A stretch of DNA of 64,000 nt from Chryseobacterium sp. StRB126. Its GTDB lineage: Bacteria; Bacteroidota; Bacteroidia; Flavobacteriales; Weeksellaceae. The notes below the pieces were generated by a model that saw nothing but the letters and a program-made list of their open reading frames with translations, had not been told where the DNA came from and searched no databases. The stretch covers positions 682,001 to 746,000 of the forward strand of contig NZ_AP014624.1 of assembly GCF_000829375.1 (NCBI RefSeq). The letters run 5' to 3'. Shown piece by piece: positions 1-8,649 of this stretch (position 1 is the first letter of the stretch; each line of letters starts with the position of its first letter). The translations under genes and the position numbers were made by a program.

Positions 1-971
1 TTACCATTGAAAGTTTTGGCAATGGCAATCTGAGATTTTACTTCAAATTCAAAATCACTGGAATATTTGTAGGCAGCCGTGTAGCTTTCTCTTGCCTTGT
101 CATTTTGTCCCAGATTTTCAAGAACCTGACCTCTTAAATAAGCAATTCTGCTCTTCAGTTTTCTGTTAGAGTTCAGTTCAAAAGCCACATCGAGTTCTTT
201 GGCAGCATCTTCTTTTTTTCCAGCATCCAAAAGTGATTCAGCATAATAAATACTCAATAATTTGGAGTAAGTTTTATTGATTCCGTCACTCTTTAGCTTA
301 GCAAAAGTTTCATGAGCTCTGTGGTAGTCTTTGATTTTATCATAGGCTACACCCTGGTAAATTCTTGCCAATGGAATCCTTTTATCATCCTTCATACGAG
401 TGAAAAGATAATTAAGGGCGTCCAGTGCTTCCAACGGCTTATTTCTATAAATTCGGGATTGGGCAAGGATGATATAAGCATCAAAGATCTGCTTATTTTT
501 TTCTTCCCCGTTTCTGGTAACAGAGTATTTATTGATGGCCTTTAATGCTTTAGCTTCAGCAATTTCCAGCGTGGTTGCTCCTTTAGCCGGAGTGCCGCCA
601 TCAGGATTGGAAGAATCATTTACCGGGCCGTTTTGCATATTCGGAATTCCGGAATTTCTTCCGGATGGTCTGTTAGCAACCTCTGCCATTTTCATGGAGT
701 TTTCTGCAAAAGCAGTTGATTGCCCTAAATCACTTCCTAAAGGCTGTTCTTCAAACGTAAGAATAGGAATATAAGGCGCATAAAAATTGTCCTTATGTCC
801 CTTATCTCTGGCTGTAAACTCACTGTTTAAGGCATCTTTGGCATTAAACAGCGTGTTATAATATGTGGAAAATCCTTTCAATAATTTTGAACGCTGCTCC
901 GGCTTCTTTGTTTTGGTAGCACAGGAAGCAATGAGACAAATCACTAAAAGGAACAATATATTCTTTTTCAT
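1..971 (-). CDS. PorW/SprE-like type IX secretion lipoprotein, N-terminal part (cut by window edge)
   Basis: Only the first 323 codons are present; the gene runs out of the window at base 1. The ATG at 971-969 opens a lipoprotein signal ending LIASC, with Cys17 as the likely lipidated residue. The signal is followed by a segment FSTYYNTLFNAKDAL and then repeated helical hairpins of TPR type. A lipoprotein with this N-terminal segment and a TPR body matches the PorW/SprE family, which is needed for type IX secretion and gliding in Bacteroidota and acts at the periplasmic side of the outer membrane. The assignment rests on remembered family resemblance. A generic TPR lipoprotein is the alternative. 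A T9SS cargo protein is encoded near 46.3-48.2 kb, so the system is expected to be active in this organism. Confidence 0.7.
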   Translation of the reverse strand, partial: MKKNILFLLVICLIASCATKTKKPEQRSKLLKGFSTYYNTLFNAKDALNSEFTARDKGHKDNFYAPYIPILTFEEQPLGSDLGQSTAFAENSMKMAEVANRPSGRNSGIPNMQNGPVNDSSNPDGGTPAKGATTLEIAEAKALKAINKYSVTRNGEEKNKQIFDAYIILAQSRIYRNKPLEALDALNYLFTRMKDDKRIPLARIYQGVAYDKIKDYHRAHETFAKLKSDGINKTYSKLLSIYYAESLLDAGKKEDAAKELDVAFELNSNRKLKSRIAYLRGQVLENLGQNDKARESYTAAYKYSSDFEFEVKSQIAIAKTFNG

Positions 972-1118
972 TATTCAATATAACTTGCTAATCTGCTTTT
1001 TATTATCAGCAGTTTGATGATTTTGTAAAAATAATAAAATTTTATAATGAATAATATTTATATTTCTCCCGGAAATATTTTATTACATCTTTATGGAGCT
1101 CAGAAACCGCTATGATTT

Positions 1119-1682
1119 TTAAATAACGGAAATCTCTTTTAAAATTTTGTAAACAAGATGGGTAGGAAGCCCCATAATAGTGTAAAAACTACCTGTCAGG
1201 CTTTTAATTTTTGCCATTCCCAGCCATTCCTGAATCCCATAACTTCCAGCTTTATCAAAAGGCTTATACTTTTGAATATAATACTGAATTTCTTCATCAG
1301 TGAGCTCAGCCAGAATCACATCAGCAACATCAGTTTCTGTGTATATTTTATCTGCAGTTTTGATGGTAATTCCTGTATACACCTGATGAGTTCTCCCCGA
1401 AAGGCTTTTAAGCATATTATGAGCATCAGCTTCATCTTTTGGTTTACCCAAAATTTGCCCATCTATGGCCACTACAGTATCTGCTGTTAGTAAAACTTCA
1501 TCATCTGTCAGAGCTCTGAAAGCATTTGCTTTTAATTCAGACAAATAGGCTGCTGCATTTTCTATCTCAATCGAGTCAGGAATAATTTCCTCACAGTCGA
1601 TTTTTACCACTTCAAATTCAAAACCAAGGCTGGAAAGAAGCTCTTTTCTTCTTGGGGACTGAGACGCTAAAAGTAATTTCAT
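1119..1682 (-). CDS. maf: Maf family nucleotide pyrophosphatase
   Basis: This 187-residue protein has the usual length of Maf house-cleaning enzymes, which hydrolyse dTTP, UTP or modified nucleoside triphosphates to monophosphates and PPi in the cytoplasm. The N terminus LLASQSPRRKELL holds the Ser-x-Ser-Pro-Arg-Arg phosphate-binding signature (about residues 6-13), and TADTVV near residue 66 carries the catalytic acidic residue of the family. It lies 8 bp downstream of the KdsC-like gene on the same strand and probably shares its transcript. Substrate preference (dTTP/UTP against m7GTP) cannot be settled by eye. Confidence 0.92.
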   Translation of the reverse strand: MKLLLASQSPRRKELLSSLGFEFEVVKIDCEEIIPDSIEIENAAAYLSELKANAFRALTDDEVLLTADTVVAIDGQILGKPKDEADAHNMLKSLSGRTHQVYTGITIKTADKIYTETDVADVILAELTDEEIQYYIQKYKPFDKAGSYGIQEWLGMAKIKSLTGSFYTIMGLPTHLVYKILKEISVI

Positions 1683-1690
1683 AAATATCG

Positions 1691-2209
1691 TTATACAGAT
1701 TGGGTGTTATCATCATGCCAGTTGCCCTGAACCTTCATTACCTGTTCAATAACGTCTCGTACAGCACCGCTTCCTCCTTTCTTTGTAGAAATATAATCAG
1801 ATATCCCTTTTACCTCAGGAACTGCATTTTCAGGACATGCTGCAATAGCAGAACTTTCCATGATATGAATATCCGGGAGATCATCTCCCATGGTCAGAAT
1901 TTCCTCATTTTTAAGATTATACTTCTTTTTAAAATCTTCAAAATCCTCAATTTTATTATGAGATTTCGGATAATAATCCTGAATACCAAGGTAATTGATT
2001 CTGTGTTTTACCATTTCATCATTTCCTCCGGTAATAATACCTATTAAATAATTATTTTTTAAGGCTTTAACAACCGCATAGCCATCCAGTACATTCATTA
2101 CCCTGCACATATTTCCTCCCGGCATCAGATAAACACTTCCGTCCGTAAAAACACCGTCTACATCAAATACAAAGGCCTTAATATCCTTTAATTTCTCTTT
2201 ATAACTCAT
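1691..2209 (-). CDS. KdsC-like HAD phosphatase (3-deoxy-D-manno-octulosonate 8-phosphate phosphatase)
   Basis: This 172-residue stand-alone HAD protein without a cap matches KdsC, which removes phosphate from KDO-8-P in lipopolysaccharide core synthesis. Motif I is FDVDGVFTDG, with nucleophile Asp16 and acid/base Asp18; motif III/IV is GDDLPD near residue 108. The short C1-type cap fits the tetrameric KdsC class. Its start overlaps the end of the upstream DUF2520 gene by 11 bp, so translation is probably coupled. The related YrbI-type sugar-acid phosphatases have the same motifs, so the exact substrate is inferred. Confidence 0.85.
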   Translation of the reverse strand: MSYKEKLKDIKAFVFDVDGVFTDGSVYLMPGGNMCRVMNVLDGYAVVKALKNNYLIGIITGGNDEMVKHRINYLGIQDYYPKSHNKIEDFEDFKKKYNLKNEEILTMGDDLPDIHIMESSAIAACPENAVPEVKGISDYISTKKGGSGAVRDVIEQVMKVQGNWHDDNTQSV

Positions 2210-2951
2210 ACATTTTTTGAATAGAATGATTCATTGTCTTATAAATGCTAATACTTTCTTCGTTTTGTAATAGCTGCTCATGTAATTCTAAAACCCTAAG
2301 GTCATTTCTTACTGCTGGTCCTGTTTGAGCCTGTTTAGGTTCTATTTCATGGATCTTCTGAACCGTTTCGTCAATCAGGGGTAAAAAATAATCAAATGGT
2401 ATTTCCTGAGAATCTGAAATTTCTTTAGCTCTTGAAAAAAGATGATTCACAAAATTGCAGGCAAAAACAGCCGTCAAATGAATGTATTTTCTTTTCTCAT
2501 GATTGCTTTCCATTACATTTTTCGAAATTCTGAAAGCAAGCTCAAAAAGTATTTTGGTATCCTTTTCGTACTCGGCTTCAATAAAAAACGGAATCTTATC
2601 ATATTCCAGTTCTTTGGATTTTGAAAAGGTCTGTAACGGATAAAAACTAGCCTTTCTGTATGCTCCGCTTAATGTTTCTTTAGGAAGAGAACCGGAAGTA
2701 TGAGCCACCAGACAATCTTTTTTGGTAATCATTTTCGAGACTTCTCCTACAGAATTATCACTTACACAGATGATATACAGATCTGCATCTTCCAGATGTT
2801 CCGTAGAATAAGGAATACTCAGCTCTTCGGAAATTTTACTCAATTCTTTTTCGTTCCGCCCAAAAATCTGAGCAAGGAAAATGCCCTTCAAACTGAAAGC
2901 TTTTGCCATGTGATAGGCCACATTTCCAGAACCGATAATTACAATTTGCAT
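2199..2951 (-). CDS. Rossmann-fold plus DUF2520 domain protein
   Basis: This 250-residue protein opens with a dinucleotide-binding loop, IIGSGNVAYHMAKAF (about residues 4-18), like the F420/NADP oxidoreductase and ketopantoate-reductase group. It ends with an all-helical DUF2520 region containing HLTAVFACNFVNHL (about residues 158-171), typical of the dimerisation half of 6-phosphogluconate-dehydrogenase-like folds. It probably binds NAD(P) and acts on a small cytosolic substrate, but no reaction is established for the family. It heads a minus-strand operon with the KdsC-like gene (11-bp overlap) and maf. Confidence 0.8.
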   Translation of the reverse strand: MQIVIIGSGNVAYHMAKAFSLKGIFLAQIFGRNEKELSKISEELSIPYSTEHLEDADLYIICVSDNSVGEVSKMITKKDCLVAHTSGSLPKETLSGAYRKASFYPLQTFSKSKELEYDKIPFFIEAEYEKDTKILFELAFRISKNVMESNHEKRKYIHLTAVFACNFVNHLFSRAKEISDSQEIPFDYFLPLIDETVQKIHEIEPKQAQTGPAVRNDLRVLELHEQLLQNEESISIYKTMNHSIQKMYEL

Positions 2952-3074
2952 CTAACAAATATAAGATTTTAAGATGAGTCGGGAAAGGAAGAACGGTACA
3001 GAAACCCAAAACTTAAATAGAGGCACGTTTATTGCGTAACTGTCTCATATTATTTTTAATATTTAAACTGAAAA

Positions 3075-3107
3075 TTGAATATTTAATTTAACTTTCAGTT
3101 ATTTTTG
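3075..3107 (+). promoter_or_regulatory. Promoter of the ECF sigma operon
   Basis: A TTG at 3075-3077 and a TATTTTTG at 3100-3107 are separated by 22 bp. This matches the Flavobacteriia vegetative promoter pattern TTG-N17-23-TAnnTTTG. The start codon follows 26 bp after the -7 element. Confidence 0.6.
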
Positions 3108-3133
3108 TAATCCAAAACAGTGAAAGGCATCTT

Positions 3134-3685
3134 ATGAAGATTAAGGACGCGGAAATTATTTCGTTGATGCAGGATCCGCGGACACAGAATAAAGGTGTTC
3201 GTGCCTTGATGGATGCCTATCAAAGCAGATTGTACTGGCACATACGAAGAATTATTGTGGACGGAGATCTTGCTCAGGATACTTTGCAGGAAACTTTTAT
3301 TAAAGCTTATCAGAATTTTCATCAGTTTAAAAACGATAGCCAGTTGTATACATGGCTGTATAGGATTGCTACCAACGAAGCATTACAGCAGGTTAATAAA
3401 CTGAAGAAAATGCAGAAAACAGATGAAGATCCTGAGTATCACATGCAGAACCTGGTGGCCTATAATGTGGAAGGAGATGCCGAAGAAATACAGATTTTAC
3501 TGCAGAACGCCATACAAAGCCTGCCGGAAAAGCAGAAACTGGTATTTATGATGCGGTATTATGATGATTTGCCCTATGAAGAAATATCTAAAATTGTAGA
3601 TATGTCAGTAGGAACGCTGAAAACAAATTATCATTATGCCAAACAGAAAATAGAAGAATATATTAAGGAAAATTACGAAAGATAA
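3134..3685 (+). CDS. ECF-family RNA polymerase sigma factor
   Basis: This 183-residue protein has the two-domain layout of extracytoplasmic-function sigma factors. Region 2 lies around DLAQDTLQETFIKAYQNF and WLYRIATNEAL (about residues 48-88), and region 4 around LPEKQKLVFMMRYYDDL with the helix-turn-helix YEEISKIVDMSVGTLKTN (about residues 130-165). It directs RNA polymerase to an envelope-stress or similar regulon. The next gene, 17 bp away, encodes a membrane protein with the position and layout of its anti-sigma factor, and a periplasmic protein follows. The three genes form a compact operon ending in the hairpin at 4793. Confidence 0.93.
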   Translation: MKIKDAEIISLMQDPRTQNKGVRALMDAYQSRLYWHIRRIIVDGDLAQDTLQETFIKAYQNFHQFKNDSQLYTWLYRIATNEALQQVNKLKKMQKTDEDPEYHMQNLVAYNVEGDAEEIQILLQNAIQSLPEKQKLVFMMRYYDDLPYEEISKIVDMSVGTLKTNYHYAKQKIEEYIKENYER

Positions 3686-3702
3686 TTTTTGAGAAAACAA
3701 AG

Positions 3703-4251
3703 ATGAAAGAGTTCGACATAGAAAAACTAGAACGTAAAAACATTTACACAGTCCCTGAAAATTTGTTTGAAAATATTCAGGAGAGGGTTATGAATGATAT
3801 AAAGCCGGAGCAAAAAGCACCTGCGCCGGTCTTTAAGTTAAATTGGATGTATGCAGTTGCTGCATCACTGGCTTTGATCTTTGGAATAACTTTTATTCTT
3901 AATTTCAATAATGATTCGGCCGATAAAAATCTGAATTCAAAAGATACCTATGCTAATCATAAAGGGGAGCCTACAACGGAGGGTGAGCTTGCTTATGAAA
4001 CATTGAAAAGAGATTTAACTTCTGTTGAAAATAATAATCAAACAGTTGAAAGTCAGAAAAATAATGCTTCTTTTGCTGTGAAAAGCGAAGGAGGAAATGA
4101 TAAAGAAACTGTTTCACAAAAAATAGTGAAACCTGTAACTAAAAAAGAAGAAACACGGATGAATGAATATCTGGACTCGTTTTCCAATTCTGAAATTGCA
4201 GAACTGGCGAGCAATTCAACCCAGGATGTTTATTTGGATTTATATAACTAA
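3703..4251 (+). CDS. Putative anti-sigma factor, single-pass membrane protein
   Basis: No family was recognised by sequence, and the role is inferred from position directly after the ECF sigma gene. The 182-residue chain has a short cytoplasmic N terminus (about residues 1-47), one hydrophobic segment around residues 48-67 (WMYAVAASLALIFGITFIL), and a low-complexity Asn/Lys/Glu/Thr-rich periplasmic part. This is the usual topology of anti-sigma factors, although no zinc HxxxCxxC motif is visible. The conserved-looking C terminus LDSFSNSEIAELASNS may contact the periplasmic protein encoded next. Confidence 0.6.
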   Translation: MKEFDIEKLERKNIYTVPENLFENIQERVMNDIKPEQKAPAPVFKLNWMYAVAASLALIFGITFILNFNNDSADKNLNSKDTYANHKGEPTTEGELAYETLKRDLTSVENNNQTVESQKNNASFAVKSEGGNDKETVSQKIVKPVTKKEETRMNEYLDSFSNSEIAELASNSTQDVYLDLYN

Positions 4252-4260
4252 TAAAGAAAG

Positions 4261-4770
4261 ATGAAAAAGATACTATTGACGTTTTTTATTATTTATTGTT
4301 TTGGCTTAAATGCTCAAAATACAGATTATGACTGGAAAAAGATGGACCCTAAGCAGAGAAAGGAAGTCATCAATAATCTTTCTCCTGAAGAAAGAAAGGA
4401 ACTCCTTAAAAAATTCAGGAATAATATGATCATGGATAATCTGAATGTAGATCCCGGAGATAAGGCAGAATTTACACAGCTTTATAACGAGTATCTGGAC
4501 AGTCAGAAACAGATAAAAAGTCAGTTTGATCCAGGCTTTAACCCTGAAACATTATCAGATGACGAAGCTAAGGCTAAATTGCAGCAAAGCTTTGAAATAG
4601 GGCAGAAGCTTTTGGATAACAGAAAAAGATATGCAGAGAAAATGCAGCAGGTGATTCCCTGCCAGAAAGTTCTGAAGCTATTTCAATCTGAGGGGATGAT
4701 GAGAGATAAAATGAACGAAAGAAAACCTCATGTACACAATAATACTTCGGGACCTAAACAAAACCCATAA
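4261..4770 (+). CDS. Periplasmic helical protein of the ECF operon
   Basis: This 169-residue protein begins with a signal peptide ending about residue 19 (FGLNAQN). The rest is strongly helical and charged: LSPEERKELLKKF near residues 41-53, DDEAKAKLQQSFEIGQKLLDN, and a Lys/Asn/Pro tail. The layout resembles Spy/CpxP-type (LTxxQ-like) periplasmic sensors that sit in ECF or two-component operons, but the LTxxQ motif itself is not obvious. It follows the putative anti-sigma gene by 9 bp and is the last gene before a terminator hairpin. A stress-sensing or chaperone role is inference. Confidence 0.55.
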   Translation: MKKILLTFFIIYCFGLNAQNTDYDWKKMDPKQRKEVINNLSPEERKELLKKFRNNMIMDNLNVDPGDKAEFTQLYNEYLDSQKQIKSQFDPGFNPETLSDDEAKAKLQQSFEIGQKLLDNRKRYAEKMQQVIPCQKVLKLFQSEGMMRDKMNERKPHVHNNTSGPKQNP

Positions 4771-4792
4771 TAGTTTATTTTTTTAATGTTAG

Positions 4793-4836
4793 ACGGCTCT
4801 TACAAATCTTTTTTTGTGAGAGCCGTTTAATTTTTA
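4793..4836 (+). terminator. Terminator after the ECF operon
   Basis: ACGGCTCTTACA (4793-4804) pairs with TGTGAGAGCCGT (4815-4826) over 12 positions with one G-T wobble, and a T-rich stretch follows. Confidence 0.75.
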
Positions 4837-4870
4837 CCTTTAAATCTATACTTTTGCCGGAAAATAATAA

Positions 4871-5887
4871 ATGAAAAAAGTATTTTTCTTCTTAATGTTG
4901 GCGGTTTCATTATCCGCACAGAAAACAGAAGTAGTAGAATTGAAGCAAAGTATTAAAGATCGAAAAGGAACTACAAAATCAATAACAGTTATTGACAACA
5001 GACCCGATAAAGAAATAGGAAATATACCTTTTCATAAAGAAACCTTTACTCTTAAATTTGCCAATGTTGATTTGAAAAATTATATTGAAAATTGGTTCTT
5101 AAAAGATAACAAAGTGAAAGGTAATAATGATATTGTCCTAATGCTGGAAGACCTAAAGGTTTATAATGAGGATCCGGAAGAAAAAACTTCCATGACAAAA
5201 ATCAAATTTAAATTTTCAAGTTTTATCAAAAGAAACAATAAATATTACTTTCTAAACCGTATCCAAAACGTGATCACATCCGATTCCAATTTTCCTAAAT
5301 ATATCGCAAGTCAGATATCTAATGTTGTAACCGGGATGATTAGGGAATCTTATGTGAGCTTGCCTTTAGGAGGTGCAATGTCTGAAGGAGATTTAACGAA
5401 TTATGAGAATTTTATTACCAAGAATTCTCTGCTTTTTGGTGGCACGGAATTAAAAGACGGAGTTTATAAAGATTTCAGATCATTTTATGAGCAGAAGCCT
5501 GAACCGAATTACGTTATAGATAAAAATAAAAAAGGAAGAGTAACCAATATTAAAGATACTAACGCAAATATAAACAACGAGGTTATTGGTAATGAAGAGG
5601 TATTTGGGTATATAGAAAATGGTAAAGCTTACAGATCTACTCCGGTAGGATATCTAGAAATGATAAAAGACGATAAAGGGTTTTATGTTATTGCCACTAA
5701 AACAGAACTTATTCCGGCCAATACTGGAAACGGAGTATTGATAGGAGCAATGGCGGGAGGAATTGTAGGAGCGATGATTGGTGCAGCCATTGATTCTGGG
5801 CCTGGTAGAAGAGGTAAAAATGTTGATACTTCAGAAATGCCAAATGTATATCTGGATTCATTAACCGGAAGTTATATTTTTAATTAA
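4871..5887 (+). CDS. Secreted glycine-zipper protein of unknown function
   Basis: I do not recognise this 338-residue protein. It has a signal peptide ending near residue 17 (SLSAQ). The first half is a mixed alpha/beta region, DVVLMLEDLKVYNEDPEE-like, that resembles lipoprotein-type periplasmic domains. Near the C terminus a glycine zipper, GVLIGAMAGGIVGAMIGAAI (about residues 290-309), could insert in a membrane or drive oligomerisation. It stands alone between a terminator and the lepA promoter. An envelope-associated role is the most that can be said. Confidence 0.6.
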   Translation: MKKVFFFLMLAVSLSAQKTEVVELKQSIKDRKGTTKSITVIDNRPDKEIGNIPFHKETFTLKFANVDLKNYIENWFLKDNKVKGNNDIVLMLEDLKVYNEDPEEKTSMTKIKFKFSSFIKRNNKYYFLNRIQNVITSDSNFPKYIASQISNVVTGMIRESYVSLPLGGAMSEGDLTNYENFITKNSLLFGGTELKDGVYKDFRSFYEQKPEPNYVIDKNKKGRVTNIKDTNANINNEVIGNEEVFGYIENGKAYRSTPVGYLEMIKDDKGFYVIATKTELIPANTGNGVLIGAMAGGIVGAMIGAAIDSGPGRRGKNVDTSEMPNVYLDSLTGSYIFN

Positions 5888-5988
5888 TTTAAAGAGAAAA
5901 TACCCGACTATCTTTATCGTTCTTATCACTTATTTTAAATAAATTGATACAATAAGATGATGAAAGACAATAATCTCTCTCTTTTTTT

Positions 5989-5996
5989 TATCTTTG
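5989..5996 (+). promoter_or_regulatory. -7 promoter element of lepA
   Basis: TATCTTTG matches TAnnTTTG and lies 19 bp before the lepA ATG. A clear -33 TTG at the ideal distance was not found. Confidence 0.5.
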
Positions 5997-6015
5997 CAAA
6001 TTACAAGATTCTTAA

Positions 6016-7812
6016 ATGAAAAACATACGAAATTTTTGCATAATCGCTCATATCGACCATGGTAAAAGTACCTTGGCAGACCGTCTTTTGGAGTATACGA
6101 ATACCGTTACTCAAAGAGAACTACAGTCTCAGACGCTAGATGATATGGATTTGGAAAAGGAACGTGGGATTACCATCAAATCTCACGCGATCCAGATGGA
6201 TTATGAATATAAAGGAGAAAAATATATTCTAAACCTGATTGATACACCAGGACACGTAGACTTCTCTTATGAAGTTTCCCGTTCTATTGCTGCCTGTGAA
6301 GGAGCTCTTCTAATTGTGGATGCTGCGCAAAGTATTCAGGCACAAACGATCAGTAATTTATATTTAGCATTGGAAAATGATTTAACGATTATTCCAATTT
6401 TGAATAAAATTGACCTACCGTCTGCCAACCCTGAAGAAGTAACTGATGAGATCATGAATCTTATCGGATGTGAATATGATGATGTATTGAGAGTTTCCGG
6501 AAAAACAGGAGAAGGTGTTCATCACTTACTGGAGCAGATTGTTGAAAGAATTCCTGCGCCGGTAGGAAATCCAGACGGTCCTCTTCAGGCTTTGATCTTT
6601 GATTCTGTTTACAACCCATTCAGAGGTATTGAAGCTTACTTCAAAGTAGTCAACGGAAGTATCACCAAAAATGAAAAGATCAAATTCTTTGCTACAGGAA
6701 AAGAATATGGAGCAGATGAGGTGGGAACCCTAAAACTGAAGCAGGTTCCAAAGAAAACCATTCAGTGTGGAGACGTAGGATATTTGGTTTCAGGGATTAA
6801 AGATGCCCGTGAAGTAAAAGTGGGAGATACTATTACTTCTTTCGAAAAACCTGCAGATGGTCCGATTGATGGATTTGAAGAGGTAAAACCAATGGTATTC
6901 GCAGGTATTTATCCGATTGATTCTGAAGATTTTGAAGAGTTGAGATTCTCTCTTGAAAAATTAAGACTGAATGATGCTTCTTTGGTTTTTGAACCGGAAA
7001 GTTCTGCAGCCCTTGGTTTTGGTTTCCGTTGCGGATTCTTAGGAATGCTTCACATGGAAATCGTTCAGGAACGTCTTGACAGAGAGTTCAATATGAACGT
7101 TATTACTACGGTACCTAACGTATCGTACTTCGGATATACCAAAAAAGAACCTGAAGTTCCGATTTTGATTAACAACCCATCTGAAATGATGGATCCTTCC
7201 ACAATGGATAGAGTAGAAGAACCTTTTATTAAGGCTTCTATCATTACAAAATCTGACTTTGTTGGTGCTGTAATGACTTTATGTATTGAGAAAAGAGGAG
7301 AGATCGTTAACCAGAGTTATTTAACATCTGAAAGAGTTGAACTAATTTTCAATATGCCTCTTGCGGAAGTTGTATTTGACTTCTATGATAGATTGAAATC
7401 AATCTCTAAAGGATATGCATCATTCGATTATCACCCAATCGGATTCAGAGCTTCTAAGCTTGTAAAAATGGATATCCTGATTAATGGTGATATGGTAGAT
7501 GCCCTTTCATCGTTGATTCACGACAGTAATGCTTATTATATCGGTAAGAGAATGTGTGAAAAACTTCGTGAACTGATCCCGAGACAACAGTTTGATATCG
7601 CTGTTCAGGCAGCATTAGGAACGAAGGTTATCGCAAGAGAAACTATCAAAGCCTTAAGAAAAGACGTTACCGCAAAATGTTACGGAGGAGATATTTCCAG
7701 AAAGCGTAAGCTATTGGAAAAGCAGAAAGAAGGTAAGAAGAAAATGAAACAGATCGGAAGGGTAGAAGTACCACAATCTGCATTCATGGCTGTATTAAAG
7801 CTTAATGATTAA
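6016..7812 (+). CDS. lepA: Elongation factor 4 (LepA), ribosome-associated GTPase
   Basis: This is a full-length 598-residue LepA. It carries the G1 motif AHIDHGKST (residues 11-19), the switch I signature [12 protein letters not shown]3 DTPGHVDF and G4 NKIDL. After the G domain come domain 2, the EF-G III/V-like domains ([14 protein letters not shown]) and the LepA-specific C-terminal domain ending in a basic stretch [22 protein letters not shown]4 binds the ribosome and affects initiation or back-translocation under ionic stress. It appears to be a single-gene unit between its own promoter and a hairpin terminator. Confidence 0.98.
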   Translation: MKNIRNFCIIAHIDHGKSTLADRLLEYTNTVTQRELQSQTLDDMDLEKERGITIKSHAIQMDYEYKGEKYILNLIDTPGHVDFSYEVSRSIAACEGALLIVDAAQSIQAQTISNLYLALENDLTIIPILNKIDLPSANPEEVTDEIMNLIGCEYDDVLRVSGKTGEGVHHLLEQIVERIPAPVGNPDGPLQALIFDSVYNPFRGIEAYFKVVNGSITKNEKIKFFATGKEYGADEVGTLKLKQVPKKTIQCGDVGYLVSGIKDAREVKVGDTITSFEKPADGPIDGFEEVKPMVFAGIYPIDSEDFEELRFSLEKLRLNDASLVFEPESSAALGFGFRCGFLGMLHMEIVQERLDREFNMNVITTVPNVSYFGYTKKEPEVPILINNPSEMMDPSTMDRVEEPFIKASIITKSDFVGAVMTLCIEKRGEIVNQSYLTSERVELIFNMPLAEVVFDFYDRLKSISKGYASFDYHPIGFRASKLVKMDILINGDMVDALSSLIHDSNAYYIGKRMCEKLRELIPRQQFDIAVQAALGTKVIARETIKALRKDVTAKCYGGDISRKRKLLEKQKEGKKKMKQIGRVEVPQSAFMAVLKLND

Positions 7813-7831
7813 TTCATTCATTATAAAACAA

Positions 7832-7862
7832 AAACCGCTTCCATTAAGAAGCGGCTTTTGTT
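7832..7862. terminator. Bidirectional terminator between lepA and the DUF1579 gene
   Basis: CCGCTTC (7835-7841) pairs with GAAGCGG (7849-7855). A-rich sequence precedes the hairpin and TTTTGTTTT follows it, so it can end transcription from both convergent genes. Confidence 0.7.
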
Positions 7863-8507
7863 TTATTTTTTACGCGTGAATTTTATTTCCATTGTTTTCA
7901 TTTCCTTTCCTGTTTTGGGATTAGGTCCATACATTTCCAAGGTATGGGTATTATCATCTGTAAACGTATAAACTTCTCTTATCTCACATTCTTTTCCCGG
8001 GCGGCTTGGATCTGTCATTTTACCCTTAAAATCAATAGATTTCTTAGCAGGATTCCAATCTCCTTCTGCATGCATTAAGCCTGTTCCCATATTGTCTATC
8101 CATGTGCTTACAAACTTTTTCTTGGTATTGTCATAGCCCATGATACTCATTCCTTCAAATGGCATCCCCATAAAATTTCCCTTGTAATTACTCACCTGAT
8201 AACGGCCATTGAAGATCATTTTATTAGTGCATTCAGAAGTAGAAGTCACTGATTTTCCACTGTCATCCATCCACATACTGGTGGCACCAGTCCAGTTTCC
8301 GTCAAATTTGGCCAGCATTTTATGCATGTCGCCCGGAGTTGCAAAATCCATCCATGCTTTCGTTGCAGCAGCTGAATCTACAGGCTTCCACTCAGAACTG
8401 GCTGTAAGAGAGTCTTTCTTATCTGAGTTTTCAGAGGTAGCGGTTTTTCCTTTTTCACATGATGTAAGTAAAAAAGCAATAGTGATGATTGCTAGTAAAT
8501 TTTTCAT
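7863..8507 (-). CDS. DUF1579 family lipoprotein
   Basis: This 214-residue protein has a lipobox LLTSC (Cys17) and a linker of about 40 residues. A DUF1579 beta-barrel-like domain follows: FDGNWTGATSMWMDDSGK, then MIFNGRYQ, FEGMSIMGYDNTKKKFVSTWIDNMGTGLMHAEG, and DFKGKMTDPSRPG. DUF1579 proteins are lipocalin-like and of unknown ligand. It is likely anchored in the periplasm or at the outer membrane. It is a single gene converging on lepA. Confidence 0.85.
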   Translation of the reverse strand: MKNLLAIITIAFLLTSCEKGKTATSENSDKKDSLTASSEWKPVDSAAATKAWMDFATPGDMHKMLAKFDGNWTGATSMWMDDSGKSVTSTSECTNKMIFNGRYQVSNYKGNFMGMPFEGMSIMGYDNTKKKFVSTWIDNMGTGLMHAEGDWNPAKKSIDFKGKMTDPSRPGKECEIREVYTFTDDNTHTLEMYGPNPKTGKEMKTMEIKFTRKK

Positions 8508-8594
8508 AAATATTTAATTTTAAGTTGGTTATAATAATAACTTAAGGGGATAGACTTTTATTATATGGGTATCAATAAAGAGCAAATGAATAAG

Positions 8595-8644
8595 AAGAAG
8601 CTCTCTCCCTTTTTAAGATGAGAGGCAGCTTCTTTTTGATAAGA
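8595..8644 (-). terminator. Terminator of the beta-helix protein gene
   Basis: AAGAAGCT (8595-8602) pairs with AGCTTCTT (8637-8644), with an inner CTCTC/GAGAG pairing. It lies directly downstream of the minus-strand gene that ends at 8650. Confidence 0.55.
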
Positions 8645-8649
8645 TATAA

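Noticed and set aside
312..774. Plus-strand open frames opposite the T9SS lipoprotein gene
   Set aside because: They lie entirely antisense to a coding sequence with a clear lipoprotein signal and have no independent support.
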